This document shows, piece after piece, positions 7,088 through 15,878 of a stretch of DNA of 46,489 bases. The DNA lies in contig JAFGLZ010000107.1 in NCBI GenBank assembly GCA_016927755.1, forward strand, positions 1-46,489, written 5' to 3'. Made by a program: the position numbers and the translations under genes. Within the stretch, counting starts at the first letter, position 1; every line of letters begins with the position of its first letter. The DNA comes from Phycisphaerae bacterium (GTDB taxonomy: Bacteria; Planctomycetota; Phycisphaerae; UBA1845; JAFGLZ01). The notes below the pieces were generated by a model. It had not been told where the DNA came from and did not search any database. It saw only the letters and a program-made list of their open reading frames with translations.

Positions 7088-10072
7088 TTACGATCCTCCG
7101 CCGTGGGCCGGCGCGACCCAGAGCCATCGGCCGGATTCGGAGGGTGTGATCTTGAGAGCGAGCGTCTGGCCGTCGCGCTGGTAAGGAACCTCGGGGCCGC
7201 GCGATCCAAGGATCGGTCCTGCGGCGAAGACCCGCACCTTATCAGGCAGTCCCACGGCGGGGATACGAACGGTACCGGTGCCATGGACACAGACCTCGCA
7301 GACAGCCCCATCGGGTAGGCGTCGCTCGGCTACGAGCGGCCCAAAGGCCAGCAGGGCAAGCGGGTTTTCGGAGAAGACGGTTGTCCGGCCATCCAGCGTG
7401 ATCTGACGACAACCACTCCCGGCCAGCGCGATCAGGTTGCCTTGCTGGTCCAGTCGGTAAGCTACCGCGCCAGTGCCGTCGTAGGTCACGGAGTGCCCGT
7501 GGATCTTGAACTCCCGCAGTTCCAGTTTGTCCGAGGGGAGTTGATGTTGGGCGAGCCAGGCGGCGTCCCGCTCAGGATTCCGGGCGAAGCCTCCTTCCCA
7601 GTCCTCCTCCAAGTGGCGGAGATGGCGGGCGATGGTCACCGTGCCGTTGGGGAACCGGCATGCGACGTAGTCGCCGGCTCGCGACACGTACTCGGTATTG
7701 TCGTTCACCCCGGGGAACTTGCCCGAGGAAGGGTAGGCCCCGACGGCACACAGTACGTCGAACCAGGTGCGAACATCGTATCCCAGGCTGCGCGACTGGT
7801 TGTCTCGTGGCCGAAAGCCAAGAAAGGTAGCGCTACCACCGCTCGGATAGGGACGATGGGTGGCCACGACCTTGTCCATCACGCGGGCCACGGTCTGGGC
7901 GGAATCCGCCGCCTTCACGGGGTAGACGTGATCCACCAGCAGGTGCGTGAGGATGATCTGCGGCGGCACCGACTTGAGAATCCCCTCGAAGACCACTTGG
8001 CGCCCGGGAACTGGGAGTCCCTCGGTAACTTCCGGGCTGTGCTCCGCGCCGAAGATCGCTGACCAAGAGGCCAGGGCGCCATCGCCCTCATCGGTCAGCA
8101 GCGGCGGCGGCCCCGACCAGACGACGCGACCGCCTCCCAACAGAAGCTGCCGCATCATGTCCAGTAGCCGCTGGGACGGGAAGGGCTCGAATGTCGTCGT
8201 CAACGTGGTGAACTGCCGCCCGGCCATCTCGATCGCTCCGCCCACGACGCGGCCCCGCTCGAGGAGCTTCGCCGCCGTGACGTAGTTGGCATACGGGTAC
8301 TGCGTCATCCAGCTTCCAAAACGTTCCTCGACGGACACCAGATCGATCGGGTACAGCATCAGCACGTCGACGTCGCGGTGCTGCATGTCCTGGACGTGGC
8401 CGAAGTGGCCTCCGGCCACGCCGAACGCGGCGGCCACCATCGACCGCCGGTGCGCGATCGGGCCCGGCATGCCCCAGTGGGCTCCGTAGGAATACGGCAC
8501 CTCGTTCAGGATCCCTGTGGAGCACGCCAGGGCCAAGCCGACGTAGTTGCGGTCGAGGTAGCCCCCCTCGGCATGGTCGTTGCCGTTGCCCGTCAGGAAG
8601 TCGCCCCAGCGAAAGTAGTCGCTGCAGGCCACCGCCGATTGTTGCACCGTGTTCGACCAGACGAAGTCGGAGGTGTACTCGTACTTGCTGCGGTTACCGT
8701 TGATCCCGCGAGAGGGCAGCCAGGAGTCGCAGGTGGGGCTCTCGGCCCACGTGGCATGGGCGCGGGCCTCCAGGCGGTGTCCCATCCGCTGCTCCGCATG
8801 GCGCTTCGCCTGCACCAGCAGGTCGGTGACGCCGTCCTGCAGGGAACGGTAGTAGTGTGCGCGCAACAGCGCGGTCCTTCGGATCTCCTCCGGCGAGGCC
8901 CCGAAGACGTGCATGATCCCCTGCGTGGCGGTCAGGTCGTTGGTGAAATCCTCCTGGCCGTAGGTGAAGTAGATCAGGTACCTGGCCAAGTCGCGGTACT
9001 GAGCGCCGAACCGCTCAGCGAACTTGTCCGCCAGCCCAGGAGTCACATACCGCAGGGCGAACTGGCCATGCTCGTGATGGCTGAAGTAAGCCCAGTCTCC
9101 CATCAGATGCGGTTCGTCTGAGTAAAGGGCGTTCAGCTTCACCCCAGCGGCGGTGTAGCGGTCGATCAATCCCTTCAGATAGGGCAGCGCCTTGTCGGAG
9201 AAGTAATCCATCTCGGGCGTGCGATAGGTCTGCACTACCAGTACCCGATTCAGCCCGGGCACGTTGATCTTGCCGGAGCCATGCACGCGGATTCGCATGG
9301 CGGCGAACCTTTCGGCCCGGATCCCGGGCATCTCTTCGACCTTCGCCTGATCGGTGATCTCGGTGATGGAGTCCTCGGGGACGAGGCGATAGGGGGTGCC
9401 GTGTATCGGCTGCTCGCGGAAGGCAAAGACCCGGACCCCGGCGCTCTCCAGGTCGAAAGGCCCCTTGTTGTTGACCCAGCGCGTGTGCCGCCACAACGCG
9501 ACGCTGAACGTGCCGCCGTCGGGGTCGCGGAGTCCCTTGCGGTACTGCATCCAGACGCCAGATTCCCCGGTCGCTTGGCGATAGCTCCGGCCGATCTCCA
9601 AGGGAGTCAGCAGGCTCAACTCCAGCCCCAGTCCGTAATGCTGGGCGAACTTGCCGATCCGGGCGATCTTCTCGATGTAGGCATCCATGTCAGGCATCAG
9701 TCGCCGCACGTGGTTCTGGCCCGGGCGGTATTGCTGGAAGAAGTGGTCGAAGGCCACGATCAGTGTCCGCTGTCGCTGATTCTTGGCCCCCTCGCAGATC
9801 TGGCGAAGACTGGCCAGGCGCTTGTGCTGGGGTGTGAGACTCAAATCGATGACCTTCTCGGGGTCCGAAGCCAGGGTCTCGAGTTCCTCGTCGCTGACGA
9901 GGATGATCCCGGGCTTGCCGAGCTCAAAGCCCCATGCCCCCGGATAGACCGCCATCTCGCCGCGGTAGACGTCTTCCGGAACTCGGGGCTCGTCCTCCGC
10001 CTGTGCCAAGCCGGCCAGGACCGTCCACGTCAGCAGACAACTTGTGGCGACAGCACGTGCAGAGCGGCTCAT
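7088..10072 (-). CDS. large secreted clan GH-A-like hydrolase with beta-galactosidase-type trimerisation-like domain
   Basis: A 994-residue protein from ATG 10072, which starts a signal peptide (MSRSARAVATSCLLTWTVLA ending AQA) and has GGAAGGAAGGG upstream. The frame is open further 5' to 10432, but that stretch is Arg/Ser-rich and lacks a leader. The central part looks like a TIM barrel with LYSDEPHLMGDW (candidate acid/base E320) and an aromatic-rich region (DYFRWGDFLTGNGNDH). After it comes a Rossmann-like segment (DVDVLMLYPIDLVSVEERFG and LLLGGGRVVWSGPPPLL) resembling the GATase-like trimerisation domain of GH42-type enzymes. The C-terminus is beta-sheet rich. Family membership is not clear from motifs; it may be an unclassified GH-A family. 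Substrate unknown. Confidence 0.68.
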   Translation of the reverse strand: MSRSARAVATSCLLTWTVLAGLAQAEDEPRVPEDVYRGEMAVYPGAWGFELGKPGIILVSDEELETLASDPEKVIDLSLTPQHKRLASLRQICEGAKNQRQRTLIVAFDHFFQQYRPGQNHVRRLMPDMDAYIEKIARIGKFAQHYGLGLELSLLTPLEIGRSYRQATGESGVWMQYRKGLRDPDGGTFSVALWRHTRWVNNKGPFDLESAGVRVFAFREQPIHGTPYRLVPEDSITEITDQAKVEEMPGIRAERFAAMRIRVHGSGKINVPGLNRVLVVQTYRTPEMDYFSDKALPYLKGLIDRYTAAGVKLNALYSDEPHLMGDWAYFSHHEHGQFALRYVTPGLADKFAERFGAQYRDLARYLIYFTYGQEDFTNDLTATQGIMHVFGASPEEIRRTALLRAHYYRSLQDGVTDLLVQAKRHAEQRMGHRLEARAHATWAESPTCDSWLPSRGINGNRSKYEYTSDFVWSNTVQQSAVACSDYFRWGDFLTGNGNDHAEGGYLDRNYVGLALACSTGILNEVPYSYGAHWGMPGPIAHRRSMVAAAFGVAGGHFGHVQDMQHRDVDVLMLYPIDLVSVEERFGSWMTQYPYANYVTAAKLLERGRVVGGAIEMAGRQFTTLTTTFEPFPSQRLLDMMRQLLLGGGRVVWSGPPPLLTDEGDGALASWSAIFGAEHSPEVTEGLPVPGRQVVFEGILKSVPPQIILTHLLVDHVYPVKAADSAQTVARVMDKVVATHRPYPSGGSATFLGFRPRDNQSRSLGYDVRTWFDVLCAVGAYPSSGKFPGVNDNTEYVSRAGDYVACRFPNGTVTIARHLRHLEEDWEGGFARNPERDAAWLAQHQLPSDKLELREFKIHGHSVTYDGTGAVAYRLDQQGNLIALAGSGCRQITLDGRTTVFSENPLALLAFGPLVAERRLPDGAVCEVCVHGTGTVRIPAVGLPDKVRVFAAGPILGSRGPEVPYQRDGQTLALKITPSESGRWLWVAPAHGGGS

Positions 10073-10517
10073 GGCAGCCCTTCCTTCCCGCGATCGGCTC
10101 GGGAACTGGAGATCTGTCGACGGGCAGGAACGATCCACACACGCCCGACATTCGTCGGTCGGCAGACGTAGGGATGCTCGGTCAAGGCAACGGGCTTTGC
10201 ATGCCGTAGGCCAGTGGGACATCCGGCGTCGTGCGGCCCGCCACATCGCGAATCGGGGACTATTGTGGCCGAAGCCGGCCAACCGTTCAACCAATCGACT
10301 CGCGACAGAGGATTGGGTCCGGCCCTGATCATGTACGGCCCTGTGACAAGATGAGCTGCGCTCCGCGGGGAAACACTTCGGCATCCTGACTACCGGTGGG
10401 TTGAGTGAGTTCCTCGGACCCGGGGCTGGCATGCTGTGATGATATGTCGCGGTCTACAACACGAGGGCGATAAAGGCAGGTCGCCGGGTACCAGTCGGGT
10501 AGTCGACGCGATATCGA
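10073..10517. other. gene-free stretch between the GH-A-like gene and a gene remnant
   Basis: I find no convincing coding signal. Open frames here are compositional, including the upstream extension of the minus-strand GH-A-like gene. The right end probably carries decayed DNA belonging to the remnant at 10518. No clear promoter was found. Confidence 0.5.
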
Positions 10518-10979
10518 ATGGGGAACCACGTAAGTCCTTTGCTGTCAATGAGGGCGGAGTTTTCGATAGGGACAGGGGAACGGACGGGGACTCTGACAAC
10601 ACGTCCGCTCACATTCTCCGGGAAATACCTCTTTGTGAACGTCGATTCGCGGGATGGTGTCCTGCGGGCGGAAGTGCTGGAGGCGAACGGAAAGACCGTC
10701 GAGCCGTTCACGCTCCGGAACTGTCAGCCCCTCAACACCGATAGCGTCTTGCGGCAAGTTACGTGGAACGGCGGCTCCGACCTTTCCTGTCTGAAGGGCA
10801 AGATCACGCGCCTCCGATTCGAGTTCACCAACGGATCACTTTACGTCTTCTGGGTCAGCCCGGACCTCAGCGGAGCTAGTCACGGCTACACCGCCGCCGG
10901 AGGCCCCGGGTTCACCGGTCCTGTGGACACCGTGGGCGTCGCAACGAAGAAGGTTGCGAAAGCCTTGCCCGCCCCCTGA
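10518..10979 (+). pseudogene. C-terminal fragment of a large glycosidase-like/BNR-type secreted protein
   Basis: About 150 codons, with an in-frame TAG just upstream and no ribosome site or signal peptide. The body (GTLTTRPLTFSGKYLFVNVD, LRAEVLEANGKTVEPF, LRFEFTNGSLYVFWVSPD, GASHGYTAAGGPGFTGPVDT) is the beta-sandwich that typically ends much larger exported planctomycete-type proteins, including family-32-like and sialidase-like ones. It is the 3' end of a gene whose catalytic part is gone. Sequence conservation in this tail suggests fairly recent loss. Translation of the fragment is doubtful. Confidence 0.65.
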
Positions 10980-11001
10980 TAGGGGTGCAGCCTTCTTCGC
11001 G

Positions 11002-12123
11002 TCATTCCTCCAGCTTGAGCCGGTCAAGGACCACGAGGCTGTTGCCTTCGCGCGCGCCGACAAACAGCAGGTCTCCGCGCGCCGCCACGCCGTATGTCTT
11101 CTTCATCACGGGATCGCGAAAGGAGGTCACGAACCTGGGCTCCTGCGGGTTGCCGATGTCAACGACTGCCACGCCGTCTCCTTTGACCATCGGCAGGTAG
11201 GCGCGGTTGCCGCTGACGACGCAACGGTTCGGTTGGCCCAGTCGCTCGTCCACCAGTGTGGCCTCGAGCTTCGGACGGGCGGGGTCTCGGAGATCGAACA
11301 CGAGAAGCGCGTTACGATCCCAGGCAACACAATAGTAGCGATTCTTGACCAGATCGCCGCTCAGTTGAGATATGGCCGGATCGACAACCTGCGTGATCAG
11401 GCGGGGCTCAACCGGAGATTTCACGTCAACGACCGCCAACCGATTGCGACGACCGAAGAGCGTTCCGACGAAGGCATAGTCGTCGCGGAGCAATACGCTG
11501 AAGGGTCCGTCGTCTTCGGTGGTGACGACAACGGAGCCGACGACGGCGGGTCGATGGGGGTCGCGCACGTCGACGACGAACAGCTTCTTCTCGGCTTGAT
11601 GCGCGACATAACAGTACCCGTCGCGGTAGGCTGCCTTGTAGAGCACGCCTTTGACCTCGGGGCTGCCGACGATGACCGACCCGATCAATCGAACGACCGA
11701 TTTGTCTCGGACGTCGAGCACCAGGAGCCGATGATTCCCCTGAGAGGCCAGGTAGGCGGTCGTGCCGCTTAGCGCCAATCCGGCGGCTTGGTCGAGATCG
11801 GGGTGGGCAAAACTGGAAACCACCTTCGGTTCCGCGGGGTTCTTGATCGAGCAGATGGTCAGTCGCTTGCCTTCCCGACATGGGAGGAAGGCCCAATCGC
11901 CTTCGAGATGGACGTCCTCGACTCCCCGCAATCGCACGGGATCGACGAGCCGACCCACAACCGGAGACGACGGCGATTGGGCGACTGTCTTGGCGATACC
12001 CGGGGCAAGTACCGCGCTGGAAAGGACGACGGCTCCAGCAAGCATGATGAAATGGGCAGTTCTGAAGGACGTGCCGCAATTGAGCTCATCCAGAACCAGA
12101 CCCAGGTTCGAAACGCTCGTCAT
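11002..12123 (-). CDS. LVIVD-repeat beta-propeller protein
   Basis: A 373-residue protein with repeats of the LVIVD type, each ending in a strand plus a DxxxPxxP-like turn: LLVLDVRDKSVVRLIGSV, LFVVDVRDPHRPAVVGSV, LAVVDVKSPVEPRLITQV, LLVFDLRDPARPKLEATL, VAVVDIGNPQEPRFVTSF. These form a predicted propeller of about seven blades, usually extracytoplasmic and often beside cytochromes. Start ATG 12123 overlaps the TGA of the upstream gene (ATGA), with GAGGAG upstream, so the two are translationally coupled. A hydrophobic leader lies at residues 27-50; an alternative ATG at 12045 would start directly at it. Function unknown; possibly a binding partner for the CxxCH protein encoded just upstream. 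Confidence 0.82.
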   Translation of the reverse strand: MTSVSNLGLVLDELNCGTSFRTAHFIMLAGAVVLSSAVLAPGIAKTVAQSPSSPVVGRLVDPVRLRGVEDVHLEGDWAFLPCREGKRLTICSIKNPAEPKVVSSFAHPDLDQAAGLALSGTTAYLASQGNHRLLVLDVRDKSVVRLIGSVIVGSPEVKGVLYKAAYRDGYCYVAHQAEKKLFVVDVRDPHRPAVVGSVVVTTEDDGPFSVLLRDDYAFVGTLFGRRNRLAVVDVKSPVEPRLITQVVDPAISQLSGDLVKNRYYCVAWDRNALLVFDLRDPARPKLEATLVDERLGQPNRCVVSGNRAYLPMVKGDGVAVVDIGNPQEPRFVTSFRDPVMKKTYGVAARGDLLFVGAREGNSLVVLDRLKLEE

Positions 12124-12926
12124 CTCAACAACTCCTCCGTGTCTGAGTGTGCTGTGCCATCGACGCCGTGGCAGACCATACAACGAGCCTGAAGAACCGT
12201 GCTGCCACCTTCCTGCTTGGCGTCGATGAACGCCTTGACCGACTGCCTCGTGGGCGGATAGCCGTACGTCATCGCACCGCCGGGGTATCGGATGGCCCCG
12301 ACTGGGAACTCACGGAGCCTCTGGATGAATTCCTGCCGCACCGCCGGCTTGGTCATGCCATCCGTCAACCCCCGTTCGAACCAACTGCACATGAAGCCAG
12401 GGGGCATATCGCACGTCGGTGTGGAACTGCCGCCGGAGACGTTCACCTGGACGTGCTTGGTCTCGACGGCGCTACCCGCGGGACGCGCCGGCAGAGGCGT
12501 CCGGCCAAGCAACCTCACCTCATTCCAGGTCGGACCCGCCTTGTCCCAGGTAACCGATATCCGCTTGGCCGCGCTATAAGGCAGCCGCGTCCGATGCCAT
12601 CGTTGCCCGGGGCCGTACGCGATCGTCCGGGTCATGACGTCGTCACACTTGACCACCACGTTGCCCTTGTCCCGGGCGGTGAGATTGATGGCCAGGAAGA
12701 CGGCGGGCTCCGTCGATCCGCGCCGCAGGGAATAGGCGCCCGAAGCGACCGCGAATCCCGTATCGATCTTGCCGTCGAGAACGGCCTGTACTGGTGTACC
12801 GTCGGGGGCAAGCACGTCGATCAGCGGGAGCGTCTTGCCTATCTCGATCGCACCACCGGGCGATCGAGCCACGAGGCTCAAAACGAACAGCAAACCCACT
12901 GCGGCAAGACGCCTTGGAAACTCCAT
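12120..12926 (-). CDS. secreted chimera: beta-sandwich plus truncated glycosidase-like segment plus C-terminal CxxCH haem motif
   Basis: A 268-residue protein starting with a signal peptide (MEFPRRLAAVGLLFVLSLVA), with GAGGACG before the ATG. Residues about 27-155 look like a discoidin-like beta-sandwich. Residues about 165-225 (PPGFMCSWFERGLTDGM, VGAIRYPGGAMTYGYPP) resemble the start of a GH51/GH79-like TIM barrel, where RYPGGN is typical, but the barrel then stops. The last 30 residues contain QARCMVCHGVDGT, a canonical c-type haem CxxCH. A normal cytochrome c would need 60 or more residues and a distal Met, which are absent. This looks like two truncated genes joined in frame, still coupled (ATGA) to the LVIVD propeller. 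Whether haem is attached is unknown. Confidence 0.6.
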   Translation of the reverse strand: MEFPRRLAAVGLLFVLSLVARSPGGAIEIGKTLPLIDVLAPDGTPVQAVLDGKIDTGFAVASGAYSLRRGSTEPAVFLAINLTARDKGNVVVKCDDVMTRTIAYGPGQRWHRTRLPYSAAKRISVTWDKAGPTWNEVRLLGRTPLPARPAGSAVETKHVQVNVSGGSSTPTCDMPPGFMCSWFERGLTDGMTKPAVRQEFIQRLREFPVGAIRYPGGAMTYGYPPTRQSVKAFIDAKQEGGSTVLQARCMVCHGVDGTAHSDTEELLR

Positions 12927-13145
12927 GAACGTCCTCGCTGATTCCCTTCTGGGGTTCGAAAGGTCGTTAACGATCGCGCGAAGCTAAGTCGGTCATTGCC
13001 CGCGGCGGTCGTTGGCACGCTGCCCAAGGAGACGATTCAGCAAATCAGTCGCACGTGTCGATCGAGCGGTAGCTCATCAAAGCCAACGTTTCGCCCGTCT
13101 GTGCCATATGCCTTGCCGAAGTCGTCCAACACGGGCTGCTCGCGG

Positions 13146-14306
13146 CTACCGAGAGTCCTTGCCGTCAGTCAGCCATTCGAGCGTAAATCGAGCGAATGTG
13201 ATCTTCTCGTAGGGATCCTTGGCCCCTCGTTCATACAGACAGCCCATCGTCATGTCCGGCAGAACTGTCAAGCACGAGTAGGCGGCCGGGCCGGCATAGA
13301 GCAGCCTGGACACCGGCCAGGTCTTGCCGTCGTCGTAGCTGAGGCGGACGGTCATGCGGTCCCGCTGTTTGCTGGCCGGATTGGAGAACAGGAGCCGAGT
13401 CCTGCCGCCTGCCTTGCCATACGAATAGCGAAGGAAGCTCGCCTGGCAATCCGGTTCGATCAGGGCTTCCTCGTGGCGGATATCGCCCCACGTCTCACCG
13501 CCGTTCCCGCTGATCGAGACCGCCCGGCAGCCCTTTCCGAAGTGGGACCGCATGTTCATCATGATGGACCCATCCGACAGCTCCACCGCTTGAGGCTCGT
13601 CAATCTTCAGCGCCGGGACCACGCCGCCCAATTGCCAGGACTTCCCATGGTCGTCGCTGTAGATGACATGGTTGCCGTATTCGAACCGATCAGGGTGCGC
13701 ACGATCGGGCTGCACCGTGTGGTTGCAGGGAATCAGCAATCTGCCGTTGTGCCCGCCACGTTCAAGCTGAATACCCACTCCCGGCCCGGTCGCGTACCAA
13801 CCCCACTCCGGCTTTTTGGCCGTGGCGGTGATGTCGACCGGCTTGGTCCACGTGGCGCCGTTATCGTCGCTTCTGGACACCCACACTGTCCGCGTGCCCT
13901 TGGCCTTCTTCCGGGCCAGGTCCGCCTCTCCGTCCGATCCGAGATTGTGTGTCATGGCAAGCCAGACGGTTTCGGTGGACCGGTCCACAACCGGGCACGG
14001 ATTGCCACAGGTGTTGTTCCCATCGTGCCAGATCACCTGCAGCCTGGACCACGACTTCCCGCCATCCGTGCTGCGGCGCAGGACCATATCGATGTCACCG
14101 GTATCAGAGAGACTGCCTCTGCGACCCTCGCAGATAGCGAGGATGGTGCCCTGGTTGGTCGCCACGATCGCGGGGATGCGGAACGTATGATACCCCTCGG
14201 TGCCGCTGACGAAGATGTCTGTCTCGATTGGCGCCACGACACCAGCGGCAAAGCTACCGGAGACAGTCAGACAGAGGGGTAGCGACAGAAACAGCAAGGT
14301 GTTCAT
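13146..14306 (-). CDS. exo-alpha-sialidase (GH33-type, BNR repeats), exported
   Basis: A 386-residue protein. ATG 14306 gives a signal peptide (MNTLLFLSLPLCLTVSGSFA) and has GGAG nine bases upstream. The mature part has the sialidase signature YHTFRIPAIV (the FRIP Arg belongs to the carboxylate-binding triad), then five Asp-box-like motifs: STDGGKSWS, SDDNGATWT, SDDHGKSWQ, SGNGGETWG and SYDDGKTWP. Length and order match bacterial GH33 sialidases without a lectin insert. It should release terminal sialic acid from glycoproteins or gangliosides in the periplasm or outside the cell. No sialic acid catabolic genes (nanA/E/K) or transporter are in view, so the product may not be used via neighbours. 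Confidence 0.88.
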   Translation of the reverse strand: MNTLLFLSLPLCLTVSGSFAAGVVAPIETDIFVSGTEGYHTFRIPAIVATNQGTILAICEGRRGSLSDTGDIDMVLRRSTDGGKSWSRLQVIWHDGNNTCGNPCPVVDRSTETVWLAMTHNLGSDGEADLARKKAKGTRTVWVSRSDDNGATWTKPVDITATAKKPEWGWYATGPGVGIQLERGGHNGRLLIPCNHTVQPDRAHPDRFEYGNHVIYSDDHGKSWQLGGVVPALKIDEPQAVELSDGSIMMNMRSHFGKGCRAVSISGNGGETWGDIRHEEALIEPDCQASFLRYSYGKAGGRTRLLFSNPASKQRDRMTVRLSYDDGKTWPVSRLLYAGPAAYSCLTVLPDMTMGCLYERGAKDPYEKITFARFTLEWLTDGKDSR

Positions 14307-14529
14307 TCGAGCGTCTCCATGGAAACCGGAGCAACTGCCGACTGAGCCAGCGGTCTTCTCCACCAGCCTTCGGACTACCGCGTGCCGTTTACCAACACCA
14401 CGCCGTCCAACGCATCCAGAGTGAGCGTATCGACGACACTGCCGTCATTGTACCTGGCCGCGCTCTCGACGCGAATGGCATCCGCTGCCGTCCCGCCCGT
14501 GCCTCCACTGCGAAGCCGCACCGCGTATC

Positions 14530-14708
14530 GACGGCGGGAGATGGTCGCGCTACCCGAGGGCGCGCCATCGCGCTACGCGCTGTCGGTTCCCTGGCGAAGA
14601 GCGGCCGATTCCCGTAGACTCACGCTGCGGGTCGGCACGCCGCACACGTTCCGACTGGCCCCGTTCGAGGTTCTCGTCTTGGATGCTTGCCCTACCGACA
14701 GTGATTGA
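14530..14708 (+). pseudogene. C-terminal fragment of a secreted glycosidase-like protein
   Basis: The frame ending at 14708 carries LPEGAPSRYALSVPWRRAAD, then LTLRVGTPHTFRLAPFEVLV. This is the usual closing beta-strand of large PVC-group hydrolases (alpha-galactosidase or rhamnosidase-like C-terminal sandwiches). The upstream part is open to 14382, but only partly resembles protein and seems to change frame. There is no signal peptide or ribosome site. I read it as the decayed 3' end of a deleted gene lying between the sialidase (-) and the MBL-fold gene (+). Confidence 0.5.
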
Positions 14709-14849
14709 ATCGGGGGACTTGAATCGGGGCCGGGTCGCCCGAATGGCGTCTTCGTTCAGCGAGTCTCATGCTGCTGGAGCATGGGCTCCCAACCGGCCCG
14801 GAAAGCAGGCAGGAATGCCTGGGAAGACCAAAGGAGGCAGGAAGAAACC

Positions 14850-15743
14850 ATGGCAAAGACGCGAAGCGTTTGGTGCGTGGGCCTGCTCACAATCGGAATT
14901 GCCCTGGCCCAGGGCGTTGGCGCGGGCAAGGACGCGCCTCGTCCGTCGACATTCACGTTGTGGCAGCTCCCGAACCAGACCCCGACGCAGATGATGTCGT
15001 ACGTGATACGAACGGTGAACCGCAAGCTCATCGTCGTCGATGGGGGCAACGCGGGCGATGCGCCCTATCTCAAGGACTTCATCCGGGAACGGGGAAACAA
15101 GGTAGAGTGCTGGCTCATCAGCCACATGCACGGCGACCACGTCACCGCGCTTTGTGAAATCTTGGCCAACCGCGAGGGGATGGAGATCAAGGAGATCTAC
15201 GTCGAATTGCCGGACCTCGAGTGGACGCGCCGGTGCGCTCCCACGTCGGAAGTCATAGGCCTGACCAAGACGCTCGCCAGTGCCCAATGCAATCTGAAGC
15301 CTTACAAGCTTGGGGCCGTCTTCACGATTGACGGTGTCCGCATACAGGTTCTGGGCGTGGGAAACCCCGAGATCACGCAGAATGCCATCAACAACTCCAG
15401 CGTCGTGTTCCGCATGTCGGACGAGGTCAAGTCCGTGTTGTTCACGGGCGACCTCGGCGCCGAGGGCGGCGAGAAGCTGCTCAAATCAGAACACGCCGAC
15501 GCCCTGCCGTCGGACTACGTGCAGATGGCGCACCACGGCCAGAACGGCGTGACCGAGGCGTTCTACCGGAAGGTCAATCCCTCTTACTGCCTCTGGCCCA
15601 CGCCCAAATGGCTCTGGGACAACGACAAAGGCCAGGGCAAGAATTCCGGAGACTGGAAGACCCTCACCGTCCGCGCGTGGATGGACAAGTTCCACATCAA
15701 GCGCCATTACCTCATGTTCGAGGGTCTTCAGCAGATCGACTGA
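14850..15743 (+). CDS. secreted metallo-beta-lactamase-fold hydrolase (ComEC/Rec2-like MBL domain)
   Basis: A 297-residue protein. ATG 14850 is preceded by AAAGGAGG and starts a signal peptide (MAKTRSVWCVGLLTIGIALA). The metal-binding motif HMHGDH (92-97, SHMHGDHV) is intact, followed by LFTGDLGAEGGEKLL (metal-bridging Asp) and MAHHGQNG (third His region). This order is that of the MBL domain in ComEC-type proteins, but the competence membrane channel is absent and the protein is exported. The substrate could be a phosphodiester, sulfate ester or lactone; the sequence does not decide. It stands alone, with 135 bases before the ceramidase-like gene on the same strand, so the two could be co-transcribed. 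Confidence 0.8.
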   Translation: MAKTRSVWCVGLLTIGIALAQGVGAGKDAPRPSTFTLWQLPNQTPTQMMSYVIRTVNRKLIVVDGGNAGDAPYLKDFIRERGNKVECWLISHMHGDHVTALCEILANREGMEIKEIYVELPDLEWTRRCAPTSEVIGLTKTLASAQCNLKPYKLGAVFTIDGVRIQVLGVGNPEITQNAINNSSVVFRMSDEVKSVLFTGDLGAEGGEKLLKSEHADALPSDYVQMAHHGQNGVTEAFYRKVNPSYCLWPTPKWLWDNDKGQGKNSGDWKTLTVRAWMDKFHIKRHYLMFEGLQQID

Positions 15744-15878
15744 ATACGTCAACCTGAAGAGCTCCGGGCGCGACCATTACGATCTTCAGAAGAGGCGCGG
15801 ATGTCACGAGGCCCCCTGAATCCCGGAAATCCGCCCTGAGATCCGTAATGGCGTCCCCTGAATCGTAAGGAGAAGCGT

